Shown here piece after piece: positions 7,999 through 15,308 of a DNA stretch of 32,207 bases (its first letter is position 1; every line of letters begins with the position of its first letter). Location: the IMG/VR virus record IMGVR_UViG_3300024221_000571, positions 1 through 32,207 of that record; one strand, written 5' to 3'. Position numbers and translations under genes: made by a program. This DNA comes from a virus. The notes beneath the pieces were generated by a model. That model did not search any database and was not told the DNA's origin. It saw only the letters and a list, made by a program, of their open reading frames with translations.

Positions 7999-8652
7999 AT
8001 GTCAAAAGATAATAAGAAAAGTATTAAATCTCAGGCAGAAGACATCAGAAAAGAACTTGATGATTTAATAGGAAATAACGATCCAATTCAAGAATCTATT
8101 GAAACAGATCCAGAACTACCAGCAAAAAGAGATTTACCAGCGCTTCCAACTTATGGAGAACTAAAAGTAAATTCTTCTAAAAAAGCGCAGAAAACTATTA
8201 CGTCTTTAATGAAGTTTTATCTTGATGAAGATATTATAGAAAAAGACGAATATATTCAAGCTAAAAAGAAAATTGATGAAATGACAATGTCTTCGTTAAT
8301 TTATCAATTACAAGCTGGTGAAAGGGCGCTAACAACATTGCTTGAAACAATCGAAGATGGAGAAATAGCTCCAAGAATGTTTGAAGTATTAGCAACCTTA
8401 CAAAAATCAATGTTAGATATTATTAAGTCTCAGACTATGTACTTAATGGCGGCTGAAGAGGGTGCAAAGAGGATAGCGAGAGACATTGAATTGTATAAAA
8501 AGCGTGATACTGATAGAGTTATAACTGAAGCATCAGGTGGTGCGCCAGTTGGCGATACGGTACAGCGTGGTACAAAAGATTTAATGAAAATAATTCAGAA
8601 CGCAAAACTATCAGATGATCAGATAGAAGACGCAGAAATTACAGAAGAATAA
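7999..8652 (+). CDS. 16: Probable small terminase subunit (gp16-like)
   Basis: 217 residues, mostly helical, acidic at both ends, with a long central coiled-coil segment (about 60-165) and no catalytic motif. It overlaps the start of the large terminase gene by one base, the position of gene 16 in T4. T4 gp16 (164 aa) forms a ring through a central coiled coil, binds DNA and stimulates the gp17 ATPase. Identification depends on position and architecture rather than a sequence motif. An A-rich leader with a weak TATAATAAAA box precedes it. Confidence 0.75.
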   Translation: MSKDNKKSIKSQAEDIRKELDDLIGNNDPIQESIETDPELPAKRDLPALPTYGELKVNSSKKAQKTITSLMKFYLDEDIIEKDEYIQAKKKIDEMTMSSLIYQLQAGERALTTLLETIEDGEIAPRMFEVLATLQKSMLDIIKSQTMYLMAAEEGAKRIARDIELYKKRDTDRVITEASGGAPVGDTVQRGTKDLMKIIQNAKLSDDQIEDAEITEE

Positions 8653-10478
8653 TGAGCGATTACGTAGGAGATAATAGATGGATTCCGAAAGGCCAATCTT
8701 CTGATGAAGCTAATAAATTAATTTGGTCAACAAAATCAATTAATGAATTAATGTTAGCTTTAGATCAGGGATATAGACCACAGGTACCTATGCCTTTCTA
8801 CGAAGGAAAACAGTTTTTACGCAGAGGTAATATTGTATTTGAATATACTGAAGCTGAGATTGCAGAACTTGCAAAATGTGCAGGTGATATTGTTTATTTT
8901 GCTGAAAAGTACGCAGTTGTAATGACAGATGAAGGTATTCAACAGGTAAAACTTAGAGATTATCAAAAAGAAATGCTAAGAAACTTTCAAAATGAAAGGT
9001 TTAATATTGTTTTGGCATCCAGACAAATGGGTAAAACCGTAACAGCCAGTATTTTTAATGCATGGTATTTAACATTTAACTATGATAAAACTACACTACT
9101 ATTGGCTAATAAATCAGAATCAACAAAAGAAATTATAGATAAAGCAAAAGTAGTATTGGAGAATTTACCATTCTTTATGAAACCCGGAATTATTAAGTAT
9201 GATGTTATGAATGTTCGTGCTGATAATGGATGTCGTTTAGTAGGTCAATCAACTACTGCAAAATCAGGTATTGGTTTTACAATTCATAATTTATATCTTG
9301 ATGAGTTTGCACACGTTCATCCAACTATTGTAGATTCTTTTTATGAAAACGTATATCCTACACTTTCGGCTTCTAAAATTTCACGTATTAATATTACTTC
9401 AACTCCAAATGGATTTAACAAGTTTTATGAAATATATTCAGAGGCAGAAAAAGGAAACAACGAATATACTCCAACAAGAATTGATTGGTGGCAACACCCT
9501 GACAGAGATGATGCATGGTTTAAAAGAGAATTAGGTAATTTAGGTTCTGAAGAAGCTTTTAATAGACAATATGGTAATGAATTTACAAGTTCATCTACCC
9601 TTCTATTAAGCCCAGGGACAATGAAAGTTATTAGACAAAATGCAAAACCAATGAAATGGTATGATTTTGAAGAATTTGATAATATTCATATAGATACAAA
9701 AGGATTTTTAGGATTTGATCCTGATTTCGATGTTGAAGAAGCATCAAACAGTCAAAAATATTATATGTTCTCAGTGGATATTGCTGAAGGAAATGGAGGA
9801 GATTATTCTGTAATTAATATTTTTGAAGTAGAACCAATGGAAGATCAACATATTGAAAACTTCGTTAGCCCCGATGCAATGTATGATTTCTTTAGATTAA
9901 ATCAAGTTGGAGTTTTTAGAAGTAATGAACATCCTATTGAAGACTTTGCTAAAATATTGTATACTTTAGCAGTTGATATATTTAATTCAGAAAATACAAA
10001 AATGATTATAGAATATAATACATACGGTTCTATACTATTACAATATCTAAGAACTGTTTTTGCAGGTCGTAATGATTTTGAAGATGAAATGATATTAAGA
10101 TTTAAACATAGACATGATGCAAGAACATTAAAACCTGGTATAAGATTAAAGAGCGACAACAAATCAGTATTTTGTCAAAACTTTAAAAAACAAATAGAAT
10201 TAAATCGTATAAAAATAAACGACATAGAAACCGTACAGGAAGCAAGTCTTTTTGGAGTATTAAGAAACGGAAGCTATGGAGCTCAAATGGGACATGATGA
10301 TATCATAATGACAGCAATAACTGCAACTGAATTTTTTGGAACAACAGATTATGCAGATTACATTGAAGAATTACTTGATGTTATTGACCCTGAAAAAGTA
10401 AAATTAATGGAAAAGGTCTTGTATCGAGACGCAGATTCACAGGGAGATTTACAATATGATATTTATGACTTATTATAA
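8652..10478 (+). CDS. 17: Large terminase subunit (gp17-like packaging ATPase/nuclease)
   Basis: 608 residues, close to T4 gp17 (610). It powers DNA translocation into the prohead and cuts the concatemer. ATPase domain: Walker A SRQMGKT (123-129), Walker B and catalytic Glu LYLDEFA (214-220), coupling motif ITSTPNG (248-254). Nuclease domain of RNase H fold: D376 in MFSVDIAEG, E454 in MIIEYNTYG, and D549/D550 in MGHDDIIMTA. All key residues are intact. The start ATG overlaps the preceding gp16-like stop, implying coupled translation. This is the firmest marker of a T4-type packaging system in the window. Confidence 0.97.
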   Translation: MSDYVGDNRWIPKGQSSDEANKLIWSTKSINELMLALDQGYRPQVPMPFYEGKQFLRRGNIVFEYTEAEIAELAKCAGDIVYFAEKYAVVMTDEGIQQVKLRDYQKEMLRNFQNERFNIVLASRQMGKTVTASIFNAWYLTFNYDKTTLLLANKSESTKEIIDKAKVVLENLPFFMKPGIIKYDVMNVRADNGCRLVGQSTTAKSGIGFTIHNLYLDEFAHVHPTIVDSFYENVYPTLSASKISRINITSTPNGFNKFYEIYSEAEKGNNEYTPTRIDWWQHPDRDDAWFKRELGNLGSEEAFNRQYGNEFTSSSTLLLSPGTMKVIRQNAKPMKWYDFEEFDNIHIDTKGFLGFDPDFDVEEASNSQKYYMFSVDIAEGNGGDYSVINIFEVEPMEDQHIENFVSPDAMYDFFRLNQVGVFRSNEHPIEDFAKILYTLAVDIFNSENTKMIIEYNTYGSILLQYLRTVFAGRNDFEDEMILRFKHRHDARTLKPGIRLKSDNKSVFCQNFKKQIELNRIKINDIETVQEASLFGVLRNGSYGAQMGHDDIIMTAITATEFFGTTDYADYIEELLDVIDPEKVKLMEKVLYRDADSQGDLQYDIYDLL

Positions 10479-10497
10479 TATTCCCACGAATAATTTA

Positions 10498-10510
10498 GAT
10501 ATATAATAAA
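10498..10510 (+). promoter_or_regulatory. Putative late-type promoter box before tail sheath
   Basis: GATATATAATAAA lies 38 bases before the sheath ATG in the 57-base gap after the terminase gene. It matches the boxes at 4858, 13200 and 15265. Confidence 0.5.
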
Positions 10511-10535
10511 AGAAAAAAATAAAAAATATAATACT

Positions 10536-13199
10536 ATGGCACTAAGTCCGCAATTATTGCAATTTAAATCAAGTGGAGTATATAGGTTAGAGTTTGACAA
10601 GTCAGTGACTGCAAACCTTAATGTTGAAACACTTAGATTAGTAGTAGGTCACTCAAGAAAGGGACCTTACAATACACCAGTTTTAATTTCAACTGTTGAA
10701 GAATTTTCAAATGTATTTGGATCTATCGACAGAAAATTAGAGAAAAAAGGAATGTTTTTCCACAGATCAGCAATTGAGGCTTTATCTAGAGGACCAATTT
10801 TAGCGTTAAACGCTTCAAGTTTCGATTCTAGCGATAAAGCATCATACGCATTACCAGTATCTAATGGATCGGTTCATTCATTATCTTCAAAAGAAGGAAC
10901 ATCAGATTATACTGATTTCTTCGATATGGATAAATTCATGACACCATCTGATTCTAGAGTTTTAAACGCTTTATCTACATCGGCACTAGCTGATGGAAAT
11001 TCATTAATTAATTTTGTAAACATTAAACAATCAGCTATTACAGTTTTTGTAAGAAAAGCACAAAGCACTAAAGCATTTGATATTCCAGCTAGAGAATGGT
11101 ATGGAGAAGGTAATGTACCTGAATATTTAAATGACTTTGATCTTATTTCTGATTTTATGGTAGACGTTTTTGTATTCAAAGGAAACTTTGATGCTGCAAC
11201 TATGTCAGCTGATCCAGTATACGGATCATACTTTAATGCAGATGGTTTAATAAAAGGATCATTAGCAAACTTTTCTAATTTAAGACAAGTTACTTTAGAA
11301 GCTCAATACAGTGGATCTTTAATCCCAGGATTTAAAGATTTAGAAGGAAGAAACTTATATGTTGAATCAATGATTAACGCTGAATCAAGAAGAACAGGTT
11401 TATTCTGTGCAATTGATGAAGAACAAGTAACTAATGAAAATGGAACTAAAATTGATTTAGTTGGACATACATTTGACGCTGATCAAGATTATGAATTATT
11501 ATCATACATTGTAAAACAAGGAGTTACAACAGAACATACTGTTGATTTAACAGGAGCAACTGCTAGTATTAACATAGCAACCCCTAATAAATTAGAATTA
11601 GTAAATGTATTAGCAACTGAATACGCAAATGCAACAGCAGATTCTTTAGATTTCTTAAATGCATCAGCATCTGGAGAATACGTAAAAGTAACTTCAGTTT
11701 CAGCATCAGCAGTAAATCAAACAGCCGCAGCTGAAGTATTAGCAACTCAACAAAATATAGATGATGGAGATCTTACAGCAGCCGGAGTCGCTGCAACTGC
11801 ATTAACAGATGTTATGGTAGAAGAGGTTTTCGCAACTGTAGATTTTGATATTATATGTGAAGCTGATGTAGCAACATCATATACAACTGCAACTGAAATC
11901 GATTTTTATCATGTAGCAAACGGAAGAGTTGCTTCAGAAGATTTTGGAGGAGCAACTTATGAAGCTGCTGGATCTATGTTTACTGTAACTTACTCAGCAC
12001 CTCAAGCTTCTTTCTCAATTGTACCTGGAAATTTTGTTCCAGCTCTTTCAGGAAGATTAGCAAGAGTTTTAAGAGTTTCTAAATTAAACGATTCAAAATA
12101 CGCAGTATACTGTGACGTACCGGTTTCTTTAACATGGGGAAATCAAGTTGTTTCTTCTTTCGAAGATGCATCTTCAGTATATAAGCCATTTGCTTTATCA
12201 GGAGCTCAATTAAGTTCTAAAGAAATTCAAGACGCTTTAGCCGCTGTAAAAGGAGGAAATGGATTACACGCTGCTTTAGTTGATAAAGACGTTATTGATT
12301 TTAGATATGTTGTAGATACATTTGGATCTTTCGATGTAAATGGATTACAAAACAAAAATGAATTAGCATCTTTAGCAAAAGACAGACAAAACGCATCAGC
12401 TATACTTAATGCACCTTTAGTTTCAGACTTTAAAGCTTCATCTAATCCTTCATTCAAGGATTCAGAAGGAATATTCAAAGTTGAACATATAGAAACAGGA
12501 GGTAATTTAGATTTAAATCCAACATCTTTATATTCTTTACCAGGAATTACAGCAGGAGCAAATTACGCATTCTACTACGGACCAGGTTTAATTGTTTCAG
12601 ATAATGGAAAAGATTTAATCGTTCCACCAGCTGCGTATGTATCTAATAACTACATGGATAAATTTACAAACGCAACACCATGGTCAATCATCGCAGGTCC
12701 AAGAAGAGGAGTTGTAGGAGGATCAGGAGTTAAAGGAGTAGAATATGCATTTGACAAATCTGATAGAGATATATTAGAACCATTCGGAATTAATCCAATC
12801 GTATTCCAAAGAGGAGTTGGATTAACAATCTTAGGAAATAAAACAGCACAACAATCTGTAAAATCAGCGCTTTCTTCAGCTCACGTTAGAGAAGCTTTAA
12901 TTTACATACAAGAAGGTATTGCTAACATCTTAAAAGATTACGTTTTCGAATTTAACAATACACAAACAAGATTAGAAATTAAGACTTTAGCAGATTCATT
13001 TATGGAAGGAGTTAAGTCTGACGGTGGAGTTTATGCATTCAAGAATATTATGGATCAAACAAACAACACTGACGATGTAATCGATAATAATGTTGGTATC
13101 ATTGATACTTATGTTGAGCCAGTTAAAGGATTAGAAATAGTTGTACATAGAACTACAATCCTAAATACAGGTGAAATCGAATCTGGAAATTTTAATTAA
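10536..13199 (+). CDS. 18: Contractile tail sheath protein (gp18-like)
   Basis: 887 residues, against 659 in T4. Many copies form the contractile sheath around the tube. The N-terminal domain (SSGVYRLEFD, then VVGHSRKGPYNTPVLI) and the C-terminal part (PPAAYVSNNYMDKFTNATPW at about 695-715, AGPRRGV, INPIVFQRGVGLTILGNKTA, LIYIQEGI) are typical of phage sheath proteins. The extra length lies mainly in residues about 330-520, which are rich in Ala, Thr, Ser and Val and could be a surface-exposed inserted domain. The gene has the regular codon use of a highly expressed gene and its own upstream box. Tail tube follows after 28 bases, as in T4. Confidence 0.93.
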   Translation: MALSPQLLQFKSSGVYRLEFDKSVTANLNVETLRLVVGHSRKGPYNTPVLISTVEEFSNVFGSIDRKLEKKGMFFHRSAIEALSRGPILALNASSFDSSDKASYALPVSNGSVHSLSSKEGTSDYTDFFDMDKFMTPSDSRVLNALSTSALADGNSLINFVNIKQSAITVFVRKAQSTKAFDIPAREWYGEGNVPEYLNDFDLISDFMVDVFVFKGNFDAATMSADPVYGSYFNADGLIKGSLANFSNLRQVTLEAQYSGSLIPGFKDLEGRNLYVESMINAESRRTGLFCAIDEEQVTNENGTKIDLVGHTFDADQDYELLSYIVKQGVTTEHTVDLTGATASINIATPNKLELVNVLATEYANATADSLDFLNASASGEYVKVTSVSASAVNQTAAAEVLATQQNIDDGDLTAAGVAATALTDVMVEEVFATVDFDIICEADVATSYTTATEIDFYHVANGRVASEDFGGATYEAAGSMFTVTYSAPQASFSIVPGNFVPALSGRLARVLRVSKLNDSKYAVYCDVPVSLTWGNQVVSSFEDASSVYKPFALSGAQLSSKEIQDALAAVKGGNGLHAALVDKDVIDFRYVVDTFGSFDVNGLQNKNELASLAKDRQNASAILNAPLVSDFKASSNPSFKDSEGIFKVEHIETGGNLDLNPTSLYSLPGITAGANYAFYYGPGLIVSDNGKDLIVPPAAYVSNNYMDKFTNATPWSIIAGPRRGVVGGSGVKGVEYAFDKSDRDILEPFGINPIVFQRGVGLTILGNKTAQQSVKSALSSAHVREALIYIQEGIANILKDYVFEFNNTQTRLEIKTLADSFMEGVKSDGGVYAFKNIMDQTNNTDDVIDNNVGIIDTYVEPVKGLEIVVHRTTILNTGEIESGNFN

Positions 13200-13209
13200 G
13201 ATATATAAA
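13200..13209 (+). promoter_or_regulatory. Putative late-type promoter box before tail tube
   Basis: GATATATAAA begins at the base after the sheath stop codon, 28 bases before the tail tube ATG. It is nearly identical to the boxes at 4858, 10498 and 15265. Confidence 0.45.
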
Positions 13210-13227
13210 AAAAGAAAATAATATAAA

Positions 13228-13782
13228 ATGGCTTTACCACATTATTCACAAGACCAAACATCTAGATCAGGTAGACAGTTCGAACCAGTACAAGGAAACT
13301 TGTTTGAAGTAACTGTTTTACCACCAGCTGGAGTATCTGATGCACCTTTAATGTTGCAACACATAAACTCTATTGGAGGTTTAGATTTATACAAAGAAGT
13401 AGCAGCACAAGAACAGAAATACAAATTTTCTACACGTTCTTACGCTGGTATGCCAGACGCAACAACAGTCGACGTAACGATCAACTTCTCATTAAACTTA
13501 AATGATGCTAATCAAGCATATTTATATAAGTCAATGAGACAATGGTACAATAATCAATATGATCCACAAACTGGAGCTATGGGATTAAAGAAAGATTACG
13601 TTGGAACTATTGTTATCGTACAGTTCAATAGAGCTGGAGACATCTACAGAACAGTAACTTTAGAAGATTGCTTTATTACTTCAGGACTTCCATTTACGAA
13701 TGAATTATCGTATGAAGAAGCATCACCGGCTACATTAGAAGTAGGTTGGAGATGTGACACTTGGAAAGAAGTTCTAGCATAA
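13228..13782 (+). CDS. 19: Tail tube protein (gp19-like)
   Basis: 184 residues, against 163 in T4 gp19. It forms the inner tube through which DNA leaves the virion. The N-terminus (GRQFEPVQGNLFEVTVLPP), a central VDVTINFSLNL strand, the YKSMRQWYNNQYDP segment and a C-terminal EEASPATLEVGWRCD strand are the usual pattern of T4-type tube proteins. It directly follows the sheath gene, and a strong terminator closes the unit 17 bases after the stop codon. Confidence 0.92.
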   Translation: MALPHYSQDQTSRSGRQFEPVQGNLFEVTVLPPAGVSDAPLMLQHINSIGGLDLYKEVAAQEQKYKFSTRSYAGMPDATTVDVTINFSLNLNDANQAYLYKSMRQWYNNQYDPQTGAMGLKKDYVGTIVIVQFNRAGDIYRTVTLEDCFITSGLPFTNELSYEEASPATLEVGWRCDTWKEVLA

Positions 13783-13798
13783 TCGAATTTTTAAAATA

Positions 13799-13828
13799 GG
13801 GGAATTCTTAAGGGAATTCCCTTTTTTT
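13799..13828 (+). terminator. Rho-independent terminator after tail tube
   Basis: GGGAATTC (13800-13807) pairs perfectly with GAATTCCC (13814-13821) around the loop TTAAGG, followed by seven T (13822-13828). It ends the sheath-tube transcription unit. Confidence 0.9.
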
Positions 13829-13851
13829 ATGAAACAAAAACATAATATGTT

Positions 13852-13864
13852 GATATAATAATAA
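13852..13864 (+). promoter_or_regulatory. Putative late-type promoter box before RHH-like gene
   Basis: GATATAATAATAA lies 20 bases before the ATG at 13872 and downstream of the tail tube terminator, so a new promoter is needed here. It resembles the other GATATAA/GATATATAA boxes. Confidence 0.45.
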
Positions 13865-13871
13865 CTATAAA

Positions 13872-14087
13872 ATGGATAAACTAACAAAAAAATTACAAGT
13901 TCTTCTTTCAGAAGACGAAGTGACATCTATAAATAGAATAATATTAAGCGCCGCGATTGAAAATGGAGAGAGACCAGTTTCTGTTTCAGCTTTTATTAGA
14001 GATATAATTAGAAAAGAAATTGAATTAAAAAGTGATTCAATATTAGAATGGAATAAAGATAGTATTAAAAAACTTAAAAAGAAATAA
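13872..14087 (+). CDS. Small ribbon-helix-helix-like protein
   Basis: 71 residues. It has a short N-terminal strand (KKLQVLLSE), helix A (DEVTSINRIILSAAIEN), a turn with VSVSAF and helix B (IRDIIRKEIELK), then a basic tail. This order matches ribbon-helix-helix DNA-binding proteins, with a slightly longer first helix than usual. It is placed between the tail tube terminator and the gp26-type gene, two bases before the latter. It may be a small regulator or a structural accessory; the sequence does not decide. The first ATG is used. Confidence 0.6.
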   Translation: MDKLTKKLQVLLSEDEVTSINRIILSAAIENGERPVSVSAFIRDIIRKEIELKSDSILEWNKDSIKKLKKK

Positions 14088-14089
14088 CA

Positions 14090-15034
14090 ATGGCAGATCA
14101 AAATGATTTAAACTTAGACGATGAATATCAAAAAATCGTTGAAAACAAAGAACAACCTGTTGAAGAACCACAAAATTTAGGAAAAGTTAACATGGATCGA
14201 TTTAAACAAGATAAAGCGCAAGACGCTGATGTTGTTTTAGGATATCATGATGTTAATGTTTCTAACCTGCCTTCAGCCGGTATGTTTTATCCTGAAAAAA
14301 CTGAGATAAGCATACGTTCAGCTAAAGTTGCTGAAATTAGACACTTCTCAAGTATTGACGAAAATAATATATTAGACGTCGATGAAAAACTAAATTCAAT
14401 GATAGAATCTTGTATTAGAGTAACTTCTCAAAAACAAAGAATGTCTTATAAAGATCTTTGTGAAGAAGACAGATTTTATTTAATTTTAGCAATTAGAGAT
14501 TTAACTTTCCCAGAGCCTGAATCTAAATTAACAGTACAACACAAAGATAAAAAAGGTAAAAAGCACGAGGTTGAAGTTAAAAAAGAAAACTTTAAATATT
14601 TCAGTGTCCCAGATACTTTAGATAAATATTACGATAAAGAAGCTTGTGCTTTTTTAATTGAAACTAAATCTTTTGGAACAATTACAATGAAACCACCAAC
14701 AATTGGTATCATGCAACGTATGACGTCTTATATTAAAGATCGTCAAGAAAAAGGAGAATCAATTGATCAATCAGTCCTTCAAGTTATGCCTTACTTAGTA
14801 AGCGAATGGAGAGGATTTGATGACAAGAGTATTTTTAAATTCGAAATTGAAATGAATGGATGGTCTAACAAAAAATATAGCTTAATCTATAAGCTGGCGG
14901 AACAGATGAAAATCGGTATTCAGCCTGACATGGAAGTACAGATTGGGGACGAGTGGGAGGTCGTCCCAATTGGGTTTCGCGACGGGATCAAGTCTCTTTT
15001 CATTGTTCAAGATATCGCTGGAGAACTTCTTTAA
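14090..15034 (+). CDS. 26: gp26-type baseplate/tail assembly protein; zero-frame partner of a putative +1 frameshift
   Basis: 314 residues. An acidic disordered N-terminus (1-60) is followed by a domain beginning NLPSAGMFYPEKTEISIRSA, with conserved KVAEIRHFSSIDENN and a DRFYLILAIRDLTFPEPE strand. This is the pattern of the T4 base plate protein family that contains gp26 (208 aa). The frame ends GAA CTT CTT TAA. The codon CTT before the stop gives exactly the kind of +1 slip used in RF2 (CTT to TTT), entering an overlapping open frame (to 15254). It is followed by the tape measure candidate, the position where other tailed phages have G/GT tail assembly chaperones. It may therefore act as a tape measure chaperone as well as, or rather than, a baseplate hub factor. 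Confidence 0.75.
   Translation: MADQNDLNLDDEYQKIVENKEQPVEEPQNLGKVNMDRFKQDKAQDADVVLGYHDVNVSNLPSAGMFYPEKTEISIRSAKVAEIRHFSSIDENNILDVDEKLNSMIESCIRVTSQKQRMSYKDLCEEDRFYLILAIRDLTFPEPESKLTVQHKDKKGKKHEVEVKKENFKYFSVPDTLDKYYDKEACAFLIETKSFGTITMKPPTIGIMQRMTSYIKDRQEKGESIDQSVLQVMPYLVSEWRGFDDKSIFKFEIEMNGWSNKKYSLIYKLAEQMKIGIQPDMEVQIGDEWEVVPIGFRDGIKSLFIVQDIAGELL
14942..14970 (+). other. GC-rich RNA hairpin near the end of the gp26-type gene
   Basis: ATTGGGGACGA (14942-14952) pairs with TCGTCCCAAT (14961-14970), ten pairs with one bulged G, around an 8-base loop. The surrounding 60 bases are far more GC-rich than the neighbouring coding sequence. It lies about 60 bases upstream of the proposed shift site and covers the TTG that opens the overlapping frame. 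It could influence translation of the overlap; the role is unknown. Confidence 0.5.
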
Positions 15035-15254
15035 AACGAAGTTTTACATATATAAAGAACTACATATTCAGCCTTCTGAATTAGAATCAATGGAATATTA
15101 CGAATTTCATTATTTAGTAAAAGATTTAGCTGAATTTATTAAGAAACAGAATGCTGCGAACGAAGGTCAACAGGAACAATCTGGGGACATGATGAGCAAA
15201 ATGAAGATTCCAAACATGAAGATTCCAAATATGAAGATTCCATCATTACGATGA
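14943..15254 (+). CDS. Overlapping +1-frame tail chaperone extension
   Basis: This frame is open from 14910 and has no ATG before 15090; the only upstream start is a TTG at 14943 inside a strong hairpin. The meaningful protein begins around the neighbour's stop codon: KTKFYIYKELHIQPSELE followed by a helical MEYYEFHYLVKDLAEFIKKQ segment, the sort of small helical domain found in frameshift extensions of tail assembly chaperones. It ends with three MKIPN-type repeats. I infer it is made mainly as a fusion with the upstream protein by +1 frameshifting, adding 73 residues, rather than as a free protein. Independent translation from TTG 14943 (103 aa) or ATG 15090 (54 aa) remains possible. Confidence 0.65.
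   Translation: MGTSGRSSQLGFATGSSLFSLFKISLENFFKTKFYIYKELHIQPSELESMEYYEFHYLVKDLAEFIKKQNAANEGQQEQSGDMMSKMKIPNMKIPNMKIPSLR
15020..15036 (+). promoter_or_regulatory. Putative programmed +1 frameshift site (CUU-UAA, RF2-like)
   Basis: The zero-frame end is GGA GAA CTT CTT TAA. A peptidyl-tRNA on the last CTT (15029-15031) can re-pair with TTT (15030-15032), after which AAA (15033-15035) starts the +1 frame, open to 15254. RF2 genes use CUU before UGA with an upstream purine-rich Shine-Dalgarno-like block; here GGAGAA (15020-15025) lies just upstream. The fusion would be 314 + 73 = 387 residues. Confidence 0.55.
15201..15245 (+). repeat. Three tandem 15-base repeats encoding MKIPN
   Basis: ATGAAGATTCCAAAC, ATGAAGATTCCAAAT and ATGAAGATTCCATCA are adjacent and in frame at the 3' end of the chaperone extension. 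They differ only at the last three to four bases. The third copy forms the 5' arm of the following hairpin. Confidence 0.9.
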
Positions 15255-15263
15255 TGGAATCTT
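15234..15263 (+). terminator. Strong hairpin with TACG loop over the extension's stop codon
   Basis: A perfect 13-base-pair stem (15234-15246 with 15251-15263) encloses the tetraloop TACG, a UNCG-class loop. The TGA stop codon (15252-15254) is inside the 3' arm. Only three T plus an AT-rich stretch follow, so it could be a weak terminator, an RNA stabiliser or a translation attenuator between chaperone and tape measure. Confidence 0.55.
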
Positions 15264-15264
15264 T

Positions 15265-15274
15265 GATATATAAG
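15265..15274 (+). promoter_or_regulatory. Putative late-type promoter box before tape measure
   Basis: GATATATAAG lies two bases after the hairpin and 44 bases before the ATG at 15309, matching the boxes upstream of other virion genes. Confidence 0.45.
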
Positions 15275-15308
15275 ATAGGAATATAAAAAATATAGATTAG
15301 ACTCCTAA

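Noticed and set aside
9343-9534. Plus-strand frame inside the terminase gene
   Set aside because: It lies wholly within the conserved motor/nuclease region of gp17 in another frame, with no supporting features.
13800-13821. GAATTC-containing palindrome as an operator or restriction feature
   Set aside because: The following T run and position after the tube gene make a terminator the simpler reading.
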